Assembly (NCBI RefSeq): GCF_963082655.1
Contig: NC_081552.1
Coordinates: 182,016,571-182,080,570 of the forward strand
Reading direction: 5' to 3'
Source of the DNA: Stomoxys calcitrans
Lineage: Eukaryota > Arthropoda > Insecta > Diptera > Muscidae
DNA: 64,000 nucleotides
Below are positions 32,653 through 44,588 of the stretch, one piece after another (positions within the stretch are counted from its first letter, which is position 1; each line of letters opens with the position of its first letter). The notes beneath the pieces are model-generated. The model saw only the letters and a list, made by a program, of their open reading frames with translations, was not told where the DNA came from and did not search any database. Position numbers and translations under genes: made by a program.

Positions 32653-35015
32653 ACTTTACGTTACTTTAATTGGCTATGACAGAACATTTGTCTCATTAGC
32701 CGAATATAGAATAGCGTTCCAAGCGACTCGATCTTCTGCGCTTATTCTAAAATCTGTGACACCAAGTTTCGAGATGTCTCCCACCACTTGATCTTTCAAT
32801 CAGGCTTAAGGTCGTCCCGGTTTGCGTTCACCATCGTGTTTGCCTTCAAATGACTTCTTTGCTGGAGCTTCTTCATCCATTCTGACAACATGACCCAGCC
32901 AACGCAACCGAAGAATCTTTCTCCCAAACACTGCCCGTCTGCTTTCACAAGTACCCATGCATCGGAACCATATAACAACACGGGTAGTATCAGTGTCTTG
33001 TATAGTGTAATCTTCGTCTGTCGAGAGGTGGCCTTGTTTCTAAACTGTTTACTCAATCCAAGGTAGCATAAATAAAGTTGCTGACTATCTCAAAGTTTTA
33101 GTTCCCAACTTTCTCCATTTTATTTATTTGCTCGACTGTACAATGCGTTTTGGTAGTTGAAACCATCCATTTCGTCTTATCTCCATTTACTGCCAGATCC
33201 ATTTTCACCGACCCTCTTTCGATTCTTCTGATGACCGACCTATGATATCGATGTCGTCGGCATAGGCGAATAGCATGTGTTCTCTTGAGATTAGTGTGCC
33301 ACATCTATTCACATCTGCACGTCGTATGATCATATACGGTGCGATATTAAATAGTTCACACGATAAGCTGTCTCTTTGTCTGAAACCTCGTTTGGTATTA
33401 AATGGTTCCGAAAGATTATTTCCTATTCTTACTGAGGAACGCGTATTAGCAAGTGTCATCCTGCAGAGTCTTATTAATTTTGCAGGGATACCAAACTCAA
33501 ACATGGCCTTAAATACCTCTGAACATATAGGGCTATCGAAGGCGGCTTTGTAGTCAGCAAAGAGATGGTAGGTGTTGATTTGTCCTTCTCGGGTGTTTTC
33601 TAGGTCTTGGCGCAGTGGCTTTGCAGTCAACAAAGAGATGGTAGGTGTTGATTTGTCCTTCTCGGGTGTTTTCTAGGTCTTGGCACAGTGTGAATATCGG
33701 GTCCAGGGTGGATTGACCAGGACTAAAGCCGCATTGATAGGGCCCAATTATCTCATTGACTTTAGGTTTGAACCTTTCATATGGTACGCTCTAGAGTATC
33801 TTGTTTGCGATGGGGAGGAGACTTATTCCTCTGTAGTTGGCACATTCCGTCTTGTCTCCTCTCTTGTGTATGGGAAATATTATGATGAGGTTCCAATCAT
33901 CGGTTATGCGTTCTAGTAGCCAGATTGCGCTGACATGCTGATGCATACGCCTTATCAGCGCATAGCCTCCGGTTTTAAATAGTTCAGCGGGTAATCCGTC
34001 GGCTCCTGCTGCCTTGTTGTTTTTCACTCGGGTCACTGCTACTTGGACCTAATTCTGACTAGGGGTAAATATGCTACTGATTACAGGGTTGCTCTGTATG
34101 CAGCATTCTTGGCTTTAGTAGCATCTCCACAGTCTACAATAGGTCGTACAATGGGTTTTTTGGTGTGGGCTTCCGGTATCAAGTACGAATTTCGAGGCAT
34201 TTTCCATGGAGTGGGCAATGCTTAGTTTTCGTCAAGCAGTTGGGTCAGTCGAGTGGAGTATGCCGTTGCCATCTGTTGTGTTTGCGGCTTTCCAATGTCC
34301 AGCTTCCGTGCAGTGTCAGATCGTACATTCTGCCTCGCCATGCTCAAACGGGTGCGAACCTTTGCTGCAACGTAATGATCCGAATCGAAATTCTCTCTAC
34401 GGATCGATCGTACATCTAACACGCTGGATGAATGTCTTCCATCTATCACAACGTGATCAATTTGTTTCCTCGTGGTTTGATCGGGTGACAGCCTCGTCGC
34501 CTTTTGAATATTTTGATGTTGAAATCTGTGAATTTGTTCATGGGCACAGAGTGAGAAACAAAAGTAACCCTCCACCTGCGGGGTTTGGATCCAGCTCCCC
34601 AACCGCATGGGTTTTGTGGGATCGCACATGTATCCATCGATGTCGCGAATCGCTTGCTCCAAGATGCGACGCTAGCCTCCAGCCGCCTCTATTTTGGGAG
34701 CAGACGCTGACGTTGGCCATTGGTTATGTGAAGGCTCAAATAACTCGCCTTATCATCTCGAGTATCATTGGCACTCAGAATTTAATTAAGACCCAGTGCC
34801 ACCTAACTCCTCACTGAGACTCTCCTCTTGAAATCGTTGACTGCCCGCATTTTCAGCTACTCCGCATAAAAACGGAGCTTTCCACTATCCGTAACCTGTG
34901 GACGCGTCCGGTAGCTTTCAGCTAAGCATCCCGTGATAACGATAGACACCACGCAAGTCGGAGCTCCAAGTTCCAGCCTTTGTGGCGCTCATAGCTATCC
35001 CGTGTCGGTCGGGGC
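32653..35015 (-). pseudogene. APE-endonuclease/RT non-LTR retrotransposon, copy B
   Basis: On the minus strand the 5' end (about 35015: gaccgacacgggatagctatg) gives a long 5' region. It is followed by endonuclease C-terminal sequence (SPDQTTRKQIDHVVIDGRHSSSVLDVRSIR ... DSDHYV) and the RT N-terminal part (AAGADGLPAELFKTGG at about 34010). RT then shows DYKAAFDSP (motif A), GFRQRDSLSCELFN and an intact active-site box YADD (about 33265). The C-terminal LLYGSDAWVL region precedes the 3' end 'gtcatagccaattaaagtaacg'. The endonuclease N-terminal half is deleted, and a 73-bp tandem duplication breaks the RT frame. It is dead, but it is the only copy here with the YADD box. Confidence 0.82.
33546..33691 (-). 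repeat. 73-bp tandem duplication inside RT of copy B
   Basis: 'ctttgtagtcagcaaagagatggtaggtgttgatttg...cttggcgcagtgg' recurs 73 bp downstream with three differences. Because 73 is not a multiple of three it shifts the RT frame. Confidence 0.88.
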
Positions 35016-35079
35016 AACATTCTTCTAATGAATGTCAAAATATCGTTGAAGGTAAGGAAACTTGCTTTGGGGCAAGTAC

Positions 35080-35633
35080 ATATATTATTGGTCGTCTCGA
35101 TGTTCTGAATCCGGTTTAGAACCTTGTATAGTAGCTCCGATATCTTTCGATTTCACTTCTTGATCCCTTACAAGCAGCAATTTTTGTCTGATTTGGCTGA
35201 AATTTTGTAGTCTTCTGTTAAGACTTCCAACAGCTGTGCTAAGTACGGTCCGAATCAGTCTATAACCTTATATAGCTCCCATGTAAACCGATCTCCTGAT
35301 TTGACTTCTTGAGCCCTTACTAGCAATTTTTGTCCCATATGCCTGAAGTTTAGCATTGGTGTTTTGCTATGACTTCCGACAACTGTGGCTAGTCTAAAAT
35401 CAGTCTAAAACCTGATATAACTCTTATATTAACCGATCTCCCGATTGACTTCTAGAGCCCATACAAGCCGCAATTTTTGTGCGATTTTGCTGAAATTTTG
35501 CATGTAGGGTTTTGTTATGACTTCGAACAACAGTGCTAAGTACGGATCAAATCGGTCTAGAACCTTATATAACTCCCATATAATCTCCCGATCTCCCGAT
35601 TTGATTTCTTGAGCTCCTAGAAGCCTCAATTTT
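35080..35633 (-). mobile_element. Old Helentron-like copy, left part (continues at 36877)
   Basis: Diverged units with 'accgatctcccgatttgacttcttgagccc'. It is interrupted inside 'aagcctcaattttt' by the younger Helentron at 35634-36876. Confidence 0.7.
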
Positions 35634-36876
35634 TATACCCTCCACCATAAGATGGGGGGTATACTAATTTCGTCATTCTGATTGTAACTACTCGAAATAT
35701 TCGTCTGAGACCCCATAAAGTATATATATTCTTGATCGTCGCGACATTTTATGTCGATCTAGCCATGTCCGTCCGTCTGTCCGTCCGTCCGTCTGTCCGT
35801 CCGTCCGTCTGTCCGTCTGTCCGTCCGTCCGTCTGTCCGTCCGTCCGTCCGTCCGTCTGTCGAAAGCACGCTAACTTCCGAAGGAGTAAAGCTAGCCGCT
35901 TGAAATTTTGCACAAATACTTTTTATTAGTGTAGGTCGGTTGGTATTGTAAATGGGCCATATCGGTCAATGTTTTGATATAGCTGCCATATAAACCGATC
36001 TTGGGTCTTGACTTCTTGAGCCTCTAGAGTGCGCAATTCTTATTCAATTGGGATGAAATTTTGCACGACGTGTTTTGTTATGATATACAACAACTGTGCC
36101 AAGTATGGTTCAAATCGGTCCATAACCTGATATAGCTGCCATATAAACCGATTTTGGGTCTTGACTTCTTGAGCCTCTTGAGTGCGCAATTCTTATCCGA
36201 TTGGAATGAAATTTAGCACGACGTGTTTTGTTATGATATCCAAGAACTGTGCCAAGTATGGTTCAAATCGGTTCATAACCTGATATAGCTGCCATATAAA
36301 CCGATCTGGGGTCTTGACTTCTTGAGCCTCTAGAGTGCGCAATTCTTATCCGATTGGAATGAAATTTTGCACGACGTATTTTCTTATTATATCCAACAAC
36401 AGTGCCAAGTATGGTTCAAATCGGTTCATAACCTGATATAGCTGCCATATAAACCGATCTGGGGTCTTGACTTCTTGAGCCTCTAGAGTGCGCAATTATT
36501 ATCCGATTTGCTTGAAATTTTGTACGACGGATTCTCTCATGACCATTAACATACGTGTTTATTATGGTCTGAATCGGTCTATAGCCTGATACAGATCCCA
36601 TATAAATCGATCTCTCTATTTTACTTCTGAGCCCCCAAAGGGCACAAATCTTATTCGAATTGGCTGGCATTTTACACAGGTCTCCAACATATAATTTAAT
36701 TGTGATCCAAACCGGACCATATCTTGATATCGCTCTAATAGCAGAGCAAATCTTTTCTTATATCCTTTTTTTTTTTTTGCCTAAGAAGAGATGCCGGGAA
36801 AAGAACTCGACAAATGCGGTCCATGGTGGAGGGTATATAAGATTCGCCCAGCCGAACTTAGCACGCTTTTACTTGT
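35634..36876 (-). mobile_element. Helentron-like element, complete, nested in an older relative
   Basis: Runs from TATACCCTCCACCAT at 35634 to cgcttttacttgt at 36876. The microsatellite is at about 35768-35860, with four regular units and the diverged first unit. The near-palindrome has one change (ttcgcccagccgaa). Left host text 'gaagcctcaattttt' and right host text 'ttttaactaatttggctgaaatt' join into the expected older-element sequence, showing insertion between T residues with no duplication. Confidence 0.88.
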
Positions 36877-37321
36877 TTTTAACTAATTTGGCTGAAATTT
36901 GGAACAAACCTCTATCTTATAACTTACAAAAGTGCCAAATTTTATCCAAGTTTTTATCGGTCGCTTGTGTTATAACTTCCAATGTCCATTAGAAGTATTA
37001 TGCGAATCGGGCTATAAACAGATATATACCCCATATAAACCGATCAACGGTTTTGAGTTCTTGAGCCCCTAGAAGCCTTAATTTTCATCCGATTTGGCTG
37101 AAATTTGACCCAAATCCCTATCTTTTAACTTACAACATAAGTGCCAGTCCTATGTACCGATATACCGATATGACTTCTTGAGACCTCAATAAATTCCCGA
37201 TTTGATTGCTTTAAAATAATTCAAATACAAACTCCAGTTAATAAGGGTACATTTTTAGCGGAATCCATGGTGGTGGGTATCCAAGATTCGCCCAGGCTGA
37301 ACTTGACACGTTTTTACTTGT
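36877..37321 (-). mobile_element. Old Helentron-like copy, right part with 5' end
   Basis: Ends with 'ccatggtggtgggtatccaagattcgcccaggctgaacttgacacgtttttacttgt', the old-type 5' end. It is the continuation of 35080-35633. Confidence 0.7.
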
Positions 37322-37995
37322 TTCATTGTAATCATAGCCACATAACACCACCAATTTAGTTAGGCGATTTTAATAAGGGCCGTACTAAATTACAAACGCT
37401 TGATGGAACATCCTTTGTAGTAGGCCCTTCGGGCTGCCCAAACTCAGCGCCATTGTTATTTGCCTTTTTTTTTATTTCATTCCTTTGCACACAGCCTTTA
37501 TCCTTTTCGTATCATAATTCGAAATCTGTATCGCAGACAACAGCTTAATTTGATACACACGCATGTAAATTGTGTTTTTGGTATTTTTGTTACGTGCAGT
37601 CCATTATCAGTCATCTCTTTAAATTGTTAACCCCTTTTTTAATTAATTTGCTAGCACCCTGGCAGGATCCTATCTGTCTGTTTAATCTGCATCTTCTGCT
37701 CACTCATTCAATGGTTGAAAATATCATCCTTCTGTTTTCTGGCTGCTGTTGTTAATGAAAACGTTCTGTGCATCGTTTGCATTATACGAATTGCGATATT
37801 CGTAAGCCATGTCTTGTTGTGTGTTTTGTATTTTATTTGCCGGTCACTTCACCGCTGCAGACCACTGGCGCCGTAAGGGAAATCGAATTAAATTTAAGAA
37901 AAATGAAAAAAATCCACATTTATTTTACCCTGTCAGTTTACGAATGACATTTGCACAAAATCGTTTTGTCATCAATGCCGAAGACAACAACTAGA
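37322..37995. other. Unassigned DNA
   Basis: No repeat family of this window is recognised. The short open frames (37570-37755, 37809-37994) lack domains, and the hydrophobic composition is not convincing. Confidence 0.4.
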
Positions 37996-38520
37996 ATAAG
38001 TAAAAACGTGCTTAAGGTCGGTCGGGTCGAATCTTGGATACCCACCAACTTGGATGCGGCTAAAAATTTACCCACATTAACTCAGTTTGCGTTTAAATTT
38101 GTTTGTGACAATCAAATCGAGACGTCATATGGGGGTATGTGTAATTTAGGAGGTCTTCATTAGAATATTGACTGATTCGAATCATATTTGTCATGGATGT
38201 TGGAAGTCACAACTGAAGTCTTTATAACAAATTTCAGCCAAATCAGGTGAAAATTGAGGCCTATAGGGGCTCAAGCAGTATAATCCGGCGATAGCTTGTA
38301 GACGTATTCGGATCATACTTAACATGGATGTTGGGAGTCATAAATCGAGTCTTTGTTCCTGATTTCGAATGAAAATTGAGGTTTTAAGGGCTCTAGAACC
38401 GAAATGCGGGGATCGATTTATATGGGGCCTACATTTGCTTATAGACCGATTCGGACATGTTAAAAGTCAGAACAGAAGTTCTTGTGCCAAATTTCAACCA
38501 AATTCGTGTTTAAATAATTT
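37996..38520 (+). mobile_element. Old Helentron-like copy, 5' part
   Basis: Starts 'ataagtaaaaacgtgcttaaggtcggtcgggtcgaatcttggatacccacc', with diverged units after it. No 3' end. Confidence 0.65.
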
Positions 38521-38722
38521 ATAATCTATTTATTTACACCCGCACAACAAGAATATAAAATTCTTATAATTAAAGTGCGGGTAATATCTCCAACAATTGT
38601 ACATAGTAAACACCTTAAACTAAGAATCTATAGCTATACAATGCATCACAGATTTTGAATGAATAACTTACTAACGGAAAAAACTAAAAATTGTGGCTTT
38701 GTATATTTGAATTTAAAAGAAA

Positions 38723-39957
38723 ACAGTAAAAGTGTGCTGAGTTCGGCCGGGCCGGGCTACAGACCGATTCAGACCATAATAAACACTTTTGTTGATGGTC
38801 ATGAGAGGATCCATCGTACAAAATTTCAGGCATATCGGATAATAATTGCGACCTCTAGAGGCTCAAGAAGTCAAGATCCCAGATCGGTTTATATGGCAGC
38901 TATATCAAGTTATGAACCGATTTGAACCTTATTTGACACAGTTGTTGAAAGTAAAAATAAAATACGTCATGCAAAATTTTAGCCAAATCGGATAAGAATT
39001 GCGCCCTCTAGAAGCTCAAGAAGTCAAGACCCAAGATCGGTTTATATGGCAGCTATATCAGGTTATGAACCGATTTAAACCATACTTGGCACAGTTGTTG
39101 GGTATCATAACAAAACACGTCGTGCGAAATTCCATTCTAATCGGATAAGAATTGCGCCCTCTAGAGGCTCAAGAAGTCAAGATCCACGATCGGTTTATAT
39201 GTCAGCTATATCAGGTTATGGACCGATTTCAACCATACTTGGCACAGTTGTTGGATATAACAACAAAACACGTCGTGCAAAATTTCATTTCAATCGGATA
39301 AGAAATGCGCACTCTAGAGGCTCAAGAAGTCAAGACCCAAGATCGGTTTATATGGCAGCTATATCCGGTTATGGACCGATTTGAACCATACTTGGCACAG
39401 TTGTTGGATATCATAACAAAACACGTCGTCCAAAATTTCATTCTGATCGGATAAGAATTGCGCCCTCTAGAGGCTCAAGAAGTCAAGACCCAAGATCGGT
39501 TTATATGGTAGCTATATCAGGTTATGAACCGATTTGAACCATACTTGGCACTGTTGTTGGATATAATAAGAAAATACGTCGTGCAAAATTTCATTCCAAT
39601 CAGATAAGAATTGCGCACTCTACAGGCTCAAGAAGTCAAGACCCAAGATCGGTTTATATGACAGCTATATCAAAACATTGACCGATATGGCCCATTTACA
39701 ATACCAACCGACCTACACTAATAAGAAGTATTTGTGCAAAGTTTCAAGCGGCTAGCTTTACTCCTTCGGAAGTTAGCGTGCTTTCGACAGACAGACGGAC
39801 GGACGGACGGACAGACGGACGGACATGGCTAGATCGACATAAAATTTCACGACGATCATGAATATATATACTTTATGGGGTCTCAGACGAATATTTCGAG
39901 TAGTTACAAACAGAATGACGAAATTAGTATACCCCCCATCTTATGGTGGAGGGTATA
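38723..39957 (+). mobile_element. Helentron-like element with 5' deletion
   Basis: The first 30 bases (acagtaaaagtgtgctgag and half of the palindrome) are joined directly to 'ggctacagaccgattcagacc', deleting the 5' subterminal repeat and about 200 bp. Five to six units, a short microsatellite (about 39787-39823) and the terminal ATGGTGGAGGGTATA remain. Confidence 0.85.
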
Positions 39958-40149
39958 AAAAGAGAGAGGTTCAAGGACAGAGATAAAATTTCACTAGGAG
40001 CTTGTTATCGGCAGCAGACACCTCAACAAAAGCATAATTAATTGGGCCACCTGGGTTAGACTTTGTACGTAACTGAGTAGTCAGGTAGTTTCTCACATAC
40101 AGAGCGAAGCCGCCCCCACGACGAAATCTATCAGCACTGTGCACAAAAT

Positions 40150-40790
40150 ATCCTGAAAAAAATTGCAGCTTTCAGGTGCTCAAGACGTTAAATCGGTAGA
40201 TCGGTTAATATGGGGGCTAACAGAACATCACATGCAAAATTTCAGCCAAATTGGATGAAAATTGTGGTTTCCAGTGGCCCAAGACATCTAATTGGGTTAT
40301 AGACCGATTTTGACCATAACTGGTATGAGTATTTGAAGTCGTAGCAGAAAAATACCCATAAGCGAAGCCAGCTCAGCTTTCTGAGGAGGGACTAAGCCCG
40401 TTTGAACAGCAAAGAAATGAGCAGATTTTGTCAAAACCAATGTAATTTTTTAAATTCTTGGAGGGGCAAGAACTTTTTGGAGGGTGCATTACCCACCCCC
40501 CACAAGTCCTTCAAGCTCTGCAAAATTTCCGCCCAATCGGATTAAATTCTCGCTGCTCAAGAAGTCAAAATCGGGGATCGGTCTATATTGGGGCTTCAAC
40601 CCAATCTGAACCGATATTGCCCATTTGCAATCCCTAACGACCTACATCAATGAGATGTATTTGTGGAAAAATACAAGCGAATATCTTTATTCGTTCGACC
40701 GCTGTCGTGATTTCCTCAGACGGATGGGCGGACATGGTTAATTCGACATAGAATATAAAGACGATCAAAAATATGCGAGTACAGTAGTTT
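40150..40790 (+). mobile_element. Old Helentron-like fragment
   Basis: Unit phrases 'aattgcagctttcaggtgctcaagacgttaaatcggtagatcgg' and 'aatctgaaccgatattgcccatttgcaatccc'. Only the left side of the 3' conserved block remains (to 'gacgatcaaaaatatg'). Confidence 0.55.
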
Positions 40791-41471
40791 TGACTTAGCT
40801 GCCAAAACGAGTTTTGCACACAGTTTGCGGCAGCAAAGCGATTTTCGCATTTATCTGTTATGTGTTTGAGGCCAAAATGTGGCATTTTTTCAGATTCGGC
40901 TACCCGCTACAGAATTGGCTCTTAGATATAATTTTCAGTTACATCTTTTTTAACTTTTAATGTGAATATATAATTAAGACACGGGATTAATATGAGCACT
41001 ACGTAGGCGGGAGCTTTGAGCTCCGACTTGTGTGGTGTCTATCGTTATCACGGGAAGCTTAGCTGAAAACTACTGGGCGGATGGAGGAAAGCTCCGTTTT
41101 TATGCAGAGTAGCTGCAAATGCGGCCGTGGGCAGTCAGCGATTTTCGAGAGGAGAGTGTCAGTGAGGTGCCAGGTGGCACTGGCTCTTATCCAAATACTG
41201 AGTGCCAATGATACTCGAGATACAAGGCGAGTTATTGGCGCCTTCAAATAACCAATGGCCAACATCAGCGTCTATTCCCAGGTTAGGGTGACTGGAGGCG
41301 AGCGTCGAACCTTGGAGCAAGCGGCTGACGACAGCGAGGGATTCGTGTGCAATCCCACAAAACCCATGCGGTTGGGGCGCTGGGCCAGTAACTCGGAAAA
41401 CTTAGATAATCACATGAGAAATAAAGGAAAAGTAAAAAAACGACACACGCCAACGAAAATAGGACCATGAT

Positions 41472-42501
41472 TTGTGGATATCCACCTGGAATATCCGCAC
41501 TCGCTATAGAGAAGGTGCAGTACACGCGCTGGCGGATCTATTAAAGAAGTACAAGGGAGGTATTATCGCCTTACTGGCAGTGCGATGGACTGAGAATGGC
41601 GTCACTTCAACACCAAACGTTGACGAACTATACTATAGCTGCCATAACACGAGGCATGAATTTGGTTGTGGATTTGTGGTTATTCGGAGACTTAATCACC
41701 TTGTGTCCAGCTTTACTCCGGTGGATGAGGGTCTAGCCACAATACGCATAAAAGCCAAATTCTTCAACATCAACCTTATTTGTGCCCATGCCCCGAAGGA
41801 AGACAAGGACGAGCAAATCAAGAACATTTCCTACGCCTAGCGAACGAATATGACCGCTGCCCCTTCCATGATATTAAAATCGTTCTGAGAGATTTTAATG
41901 CGAAGATAGGAAAGGAAAACGTTTTTGGTCCAACAGTCGGAAAGTTTAGCCTCCACGAGATAACGCCGCGGCAAAAAACATGGTAGTTAGTAGCACCAGA
42001 TTTCAACATACAAATATTCACAAAGCCACATGGCTGTCACCCGATCAAAACACGAGAAACCAAGTTGATCAGGTTGTGATAGATGGAAGGCATTTATCCA
42101 GCGTGTTAGATGTACGATCGATCCGTGGAGCGAATATAGATTCGGATCATTACGTTGTTGCAGCAAAGGTTCGCACCCGTTTGAGCATGGCCGGGAAAGA
42201 ACGATCTGACACTGCACGGAAGCTGGACATTAAAAAGCTGCAAACACAACAAATGGCAACGGCATACTCCACTCGACTGACCCAACTGCTTGATGAGAGC
42301 ATTCCTTGTTACGATGATATAATGGCGCAGTGTCAAACCATTTCCCACTCCATGGAAAATGCCGCGAAACCCGTACTTGGGTACCGGAAGCCTCCCCCAA
42401 GAAACCCATGGTACGACTTAGAGTGTCGAGATGCTACTGAAGCCAAGTATGCGGCATACGGAGCAACCCTGCCATCAGTTGCATTGCGCCAGATGATATA
42501 G
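41472..42501 (+). pseudogene. LINE endonuclease region of copy C, three frame-shifted pieces
   Basis: Pieces 41472-41840, 41780-41986 and 41980-42501 are successive frames of one endonuclease. Motifs in order: TWNIRT (Asn motif), LLAVRW (catalytic Glu lost), AHAPKEDKDE, RDFNAKIG (usual Gly-Asp-Phe-Asn with Gly changed), and SPDQNTRNQVDQVVIDGRH with SDHYVV (Ser-Asp-His). The last 60 residues are the linker to RT. These domains are sometimes annotated by homology as 'craniofacial development protein 2-like'; here it is clearly retrotransposon-derived. Not functional. Confidence 0.8.
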
Positions 42502-42829
42502 AGGTATCGGGAAAAAAGAGAGAGGAGAAACCTCTATTCCACAGAAAGAAAAACGAAATAGAAAGACGTAAGTGTGAACGAATTGGGATGTAGAGGAGTT
42601 AGAATGAAGTCCGGAAATTCTTCCGAAGAATTAAACACCAAACCGATGGCTTTAGTGCAGGCACATCCTCCTGCAGAGACAAAGAAGGAAATCTGGTAAC
42701 TGGCACAGATAGCATGCTGAGGATATGGAAAGAACATTTTACCCAACTGCTAGTATCCGACGATGGCGATAGAATGTTTGCCTCCTAGTTAGAATGAGGT
42801 CCATGTAGCAGTGACCCGACTGAAGAACA

Positions 42830-43620
42830 ACACGGCAGCAGGACTCGACGGGCTACCCGCTGAACTATTTAAGACCGGAGGCGACACGCTGATAAGGCAT
42901 ATGCATCAGCTTGTCTGCGGAATCTGGTATACCCGATGATTGGAACTTCATCATGTCTCATCACAAGAAGGGAGACAAGACGGAATGTGCCAACTACAGA
43001 GGAAATAGTCTCATCCCTATGGCATACAAGATACTCTCGAGCGTACTAAGTGAAAGATTAAAACCTAAAGTCAATGAGATAATTGGGCCCTATCAATGTG
43101 GCTTTAGACCTAGGAAATCCACCCTAGACCAGGAAAAGACATTTGTTGACTACAAAGCCGCTTTCGTTACACCTTTTCGTTCAAAGGCATTTCAAGCCAT
43201 GTCTGAGTTTGGCATCCCTGCAAAATTAATAAAACTCTGCAGGATGACACATGATGATACGCGTTTCTCAGTAAGAATAGGAAAGAATCTCTCGGAACCA
43301 TTTAATACCGAACGAGGTTTCTTTAATATCCAGCAGGAGAAGATCACACGAGATGCGGATGTGAATAGATTTAGCTAATCACAAGAGAACAAATGCTACT
43401 CGCCTATACCGACGACATCGACATCATAGGTCGGTCGCCGGAAGTAGTAACTGCAGCCTTTGAAAGAATCGAAAGAGATTCAGCGAAAATGGGTCTGGCA
43501 GTAAATGGAGATAAGACGAAATAGATGGTTTCAACTCCCAAAACGCCTTGTAACACCGATGAGATAAAGAAAATGGAGGAAGTTGGGAACCACAACTTTG
43601 AGATGGTCAGCAACTCGGCA
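42830..43620 (+). pseudogene. LINE reverse transcriptase region of copy C
   Basis: It runs from the 'agcaggactcgacgggctacccgctgaactatttaag' block (AAGLDGLPAELFK) through GPYQCGFRPRKS, an in-frame deletion between DQ and EKTFVDYKAAF, FGIPAKLIKLCRM and SVRIGKNLSEPF. The catalytic box YTDDIDIIG is at about 43405. A premature stop replaces the Trp of KWMVST (tagatggtttc) at about 43522. Compared with copy B it has lost the 30-residue LRQILEKTREGQINTYHL segment. Confidence 0.78.
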
Positions 43621-43740
43621 TCGCCATAACCGAAACGAATGACAACAGATGCAACTTTGGATTAAGTACGCAGTTTAGAGACAAGGCCACCTCTCGGCAG
43701 ATCAAGATAACACTATACAAGACACTGAAACTACCCTTGT

Positions 43741-44303
43741 TGCCCGGGCACAGGATAACTATAGCACCGCACAGGCTGGAACATTGAGGCCCGATGTGTG
43801 TGGCGTTCATTGCTGTCGCGAGAAGCTTATCTGTGAGCTACCGGGGGCTTCCACTGGTTGCGGATAGTAGAATGCTATTGGGTTGCCCAAAAAGTAATTG
43901 CGGATTTTTTAAAAGAAAGTAAATGCATTTTTAATAAAACTTAGAATGAACTTTAATCAAACATACTTTTTTTACACTTTTTTTCCAAAGCAAGCTAAAA
44001 GTAACAGCTGATAACTGACAGAAGAAAGAATGCAATTACAGAGTCACAAGCTGTGAAAGCAACGGCAGTCGCGGACAATCAGCGGTATCAGTGAAAAGCC
44101 GGGTGGCACCGGCTCTTGCACAAATACTGAGTGCCTGTTATGCTCGACATGACAAGGCGGGATATTGGCTTCTAAAAATAACCAATGGTCAACCAGTTGC
44201 TGCGGCGATCGGTCCTTTGGATCGGAAAAAACTTCCTCACCTACAGGAGCTTGAGGAGGATCGCCACCTCCACATGAAAATGTGACTACAACAACAACAA
44301 TTA
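43741..44303 (+). mobile_element. Short LINE-5'-derived element inserted in copy C (RIME-like)
   Basis: Left end gcccgggcacaggataacta. The sequence parallels the 5' untranslated region of copies B and C: 'caggctggaac', 'gtgtggcgttcattgctgtcgcgagaagctta' against 'gtgtggtgtctatcgttatcacgggaagctta', then 'actgagtgcctgttatgctcgacatgacaaggcg'. It ends at about 44303 in a CTACAACAACAACAA tail. Excluding a MITE (43878-44058) it is about 380 bp. Flanks resemble a 13-bp imperfect duplication (aactacccttgtt / aactgtattgtt), and removing it restores the LINE reading 'ctaccc-tgttgttatatgg' seen in copy A. No coding. Confidence 0.72.
43878..44058 (+). mobile_element. Mariner-type MITE, copy 2, truncated
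   Basis: The same 5' terminal repeat as 27707-27941 (TTGGGTTGCCCAAAAAGTAA), preceded by TA. It is cut after 'gtcacaagctgtgaaa', so the right inverted repeat is lost. Nested in the short LINE-derived element. Confidence 0.85.
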
Positions 44304-44309
44304 ACTGTA

Positions 44310-44579
44310 TTGTTATGTGGTTCTGAGGCATGGACACTTGTGAAAGCAGGTGAGGCAGTGCTTGGGGTATTTGAGAGAAAGATTCTTCGTAAAATATATG
44401 GACCAGTTTGCGATAATAGAGAATATAGGCGACGTATGAACCACGAGCTGTATGAGCTGTATGACGACGATAGCATAGTTACACGCATCAAAATACAACG
44501 GCTGCGTTGGCTAGGTCATGTTGTCAGAATGGAAGAAGAAGCTCCAGCAAAGAAGTCTTTTGATGTCATAGCCAATTGA
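44310..44579 (+). pseudogene. LINE C-terminal region of copy C
   Basis: Eighty-nine residues: LCGSEAWTLVKAGEAVLGVFERK, ILRKIYGPVCDN, then RLRWLGHVVRMEEEAPAKK. This is the conserved segment after the RT thumb in this LINE lineage, including the WLGHV-x-RM motif. The last residues run into the 3' untranslated end. The same region occurs at 23240-23490 and, reversed, at 32850-33000. Confidence 0.75.
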
Positions 44580-44588
44580 AGTAAAGTA

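Larger units (their letters stand above)
40975..44588 (+). pseudogene. APE-endonuclease/RT non-LTR retrotransposon, copy C (longest)
   Basis: The 5' end aligns with copy B (cacgggattaatatgagc at 40981). The endonuclease (about 41460-42200) shows ISTWNIRTRYREGAV, AVRWTENGV where the catalytic Glu segment LQEVRW is changed to LLAVRW, a VLRDFNAKIG segment and IDSDHYVV. The RT (about 42830-43530) has ECANYRG, GPYQCGFRPRKSTLDQ, and a deletion before FVDYKAAFV. The box reads YTDD instead of YADD. The C-terminal region (44310-44575) ends ELYDDDSIVTRIKIQRLRWLGHVVRM. The 3' end 'gtcatagccaattgaagtaaagta' abuts a fold-back element at 44589. A short related element plus a MITE is inserted at 43741-44303. 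Confidence 0.83.

Noticed and set aside
41472..41840. Host gene similar to craniofacial development protein 2
   Set aside because: The motifs are those of a LINE APE endonuclease followed by RT of the same family; the database name derives from retrotransposon matches.
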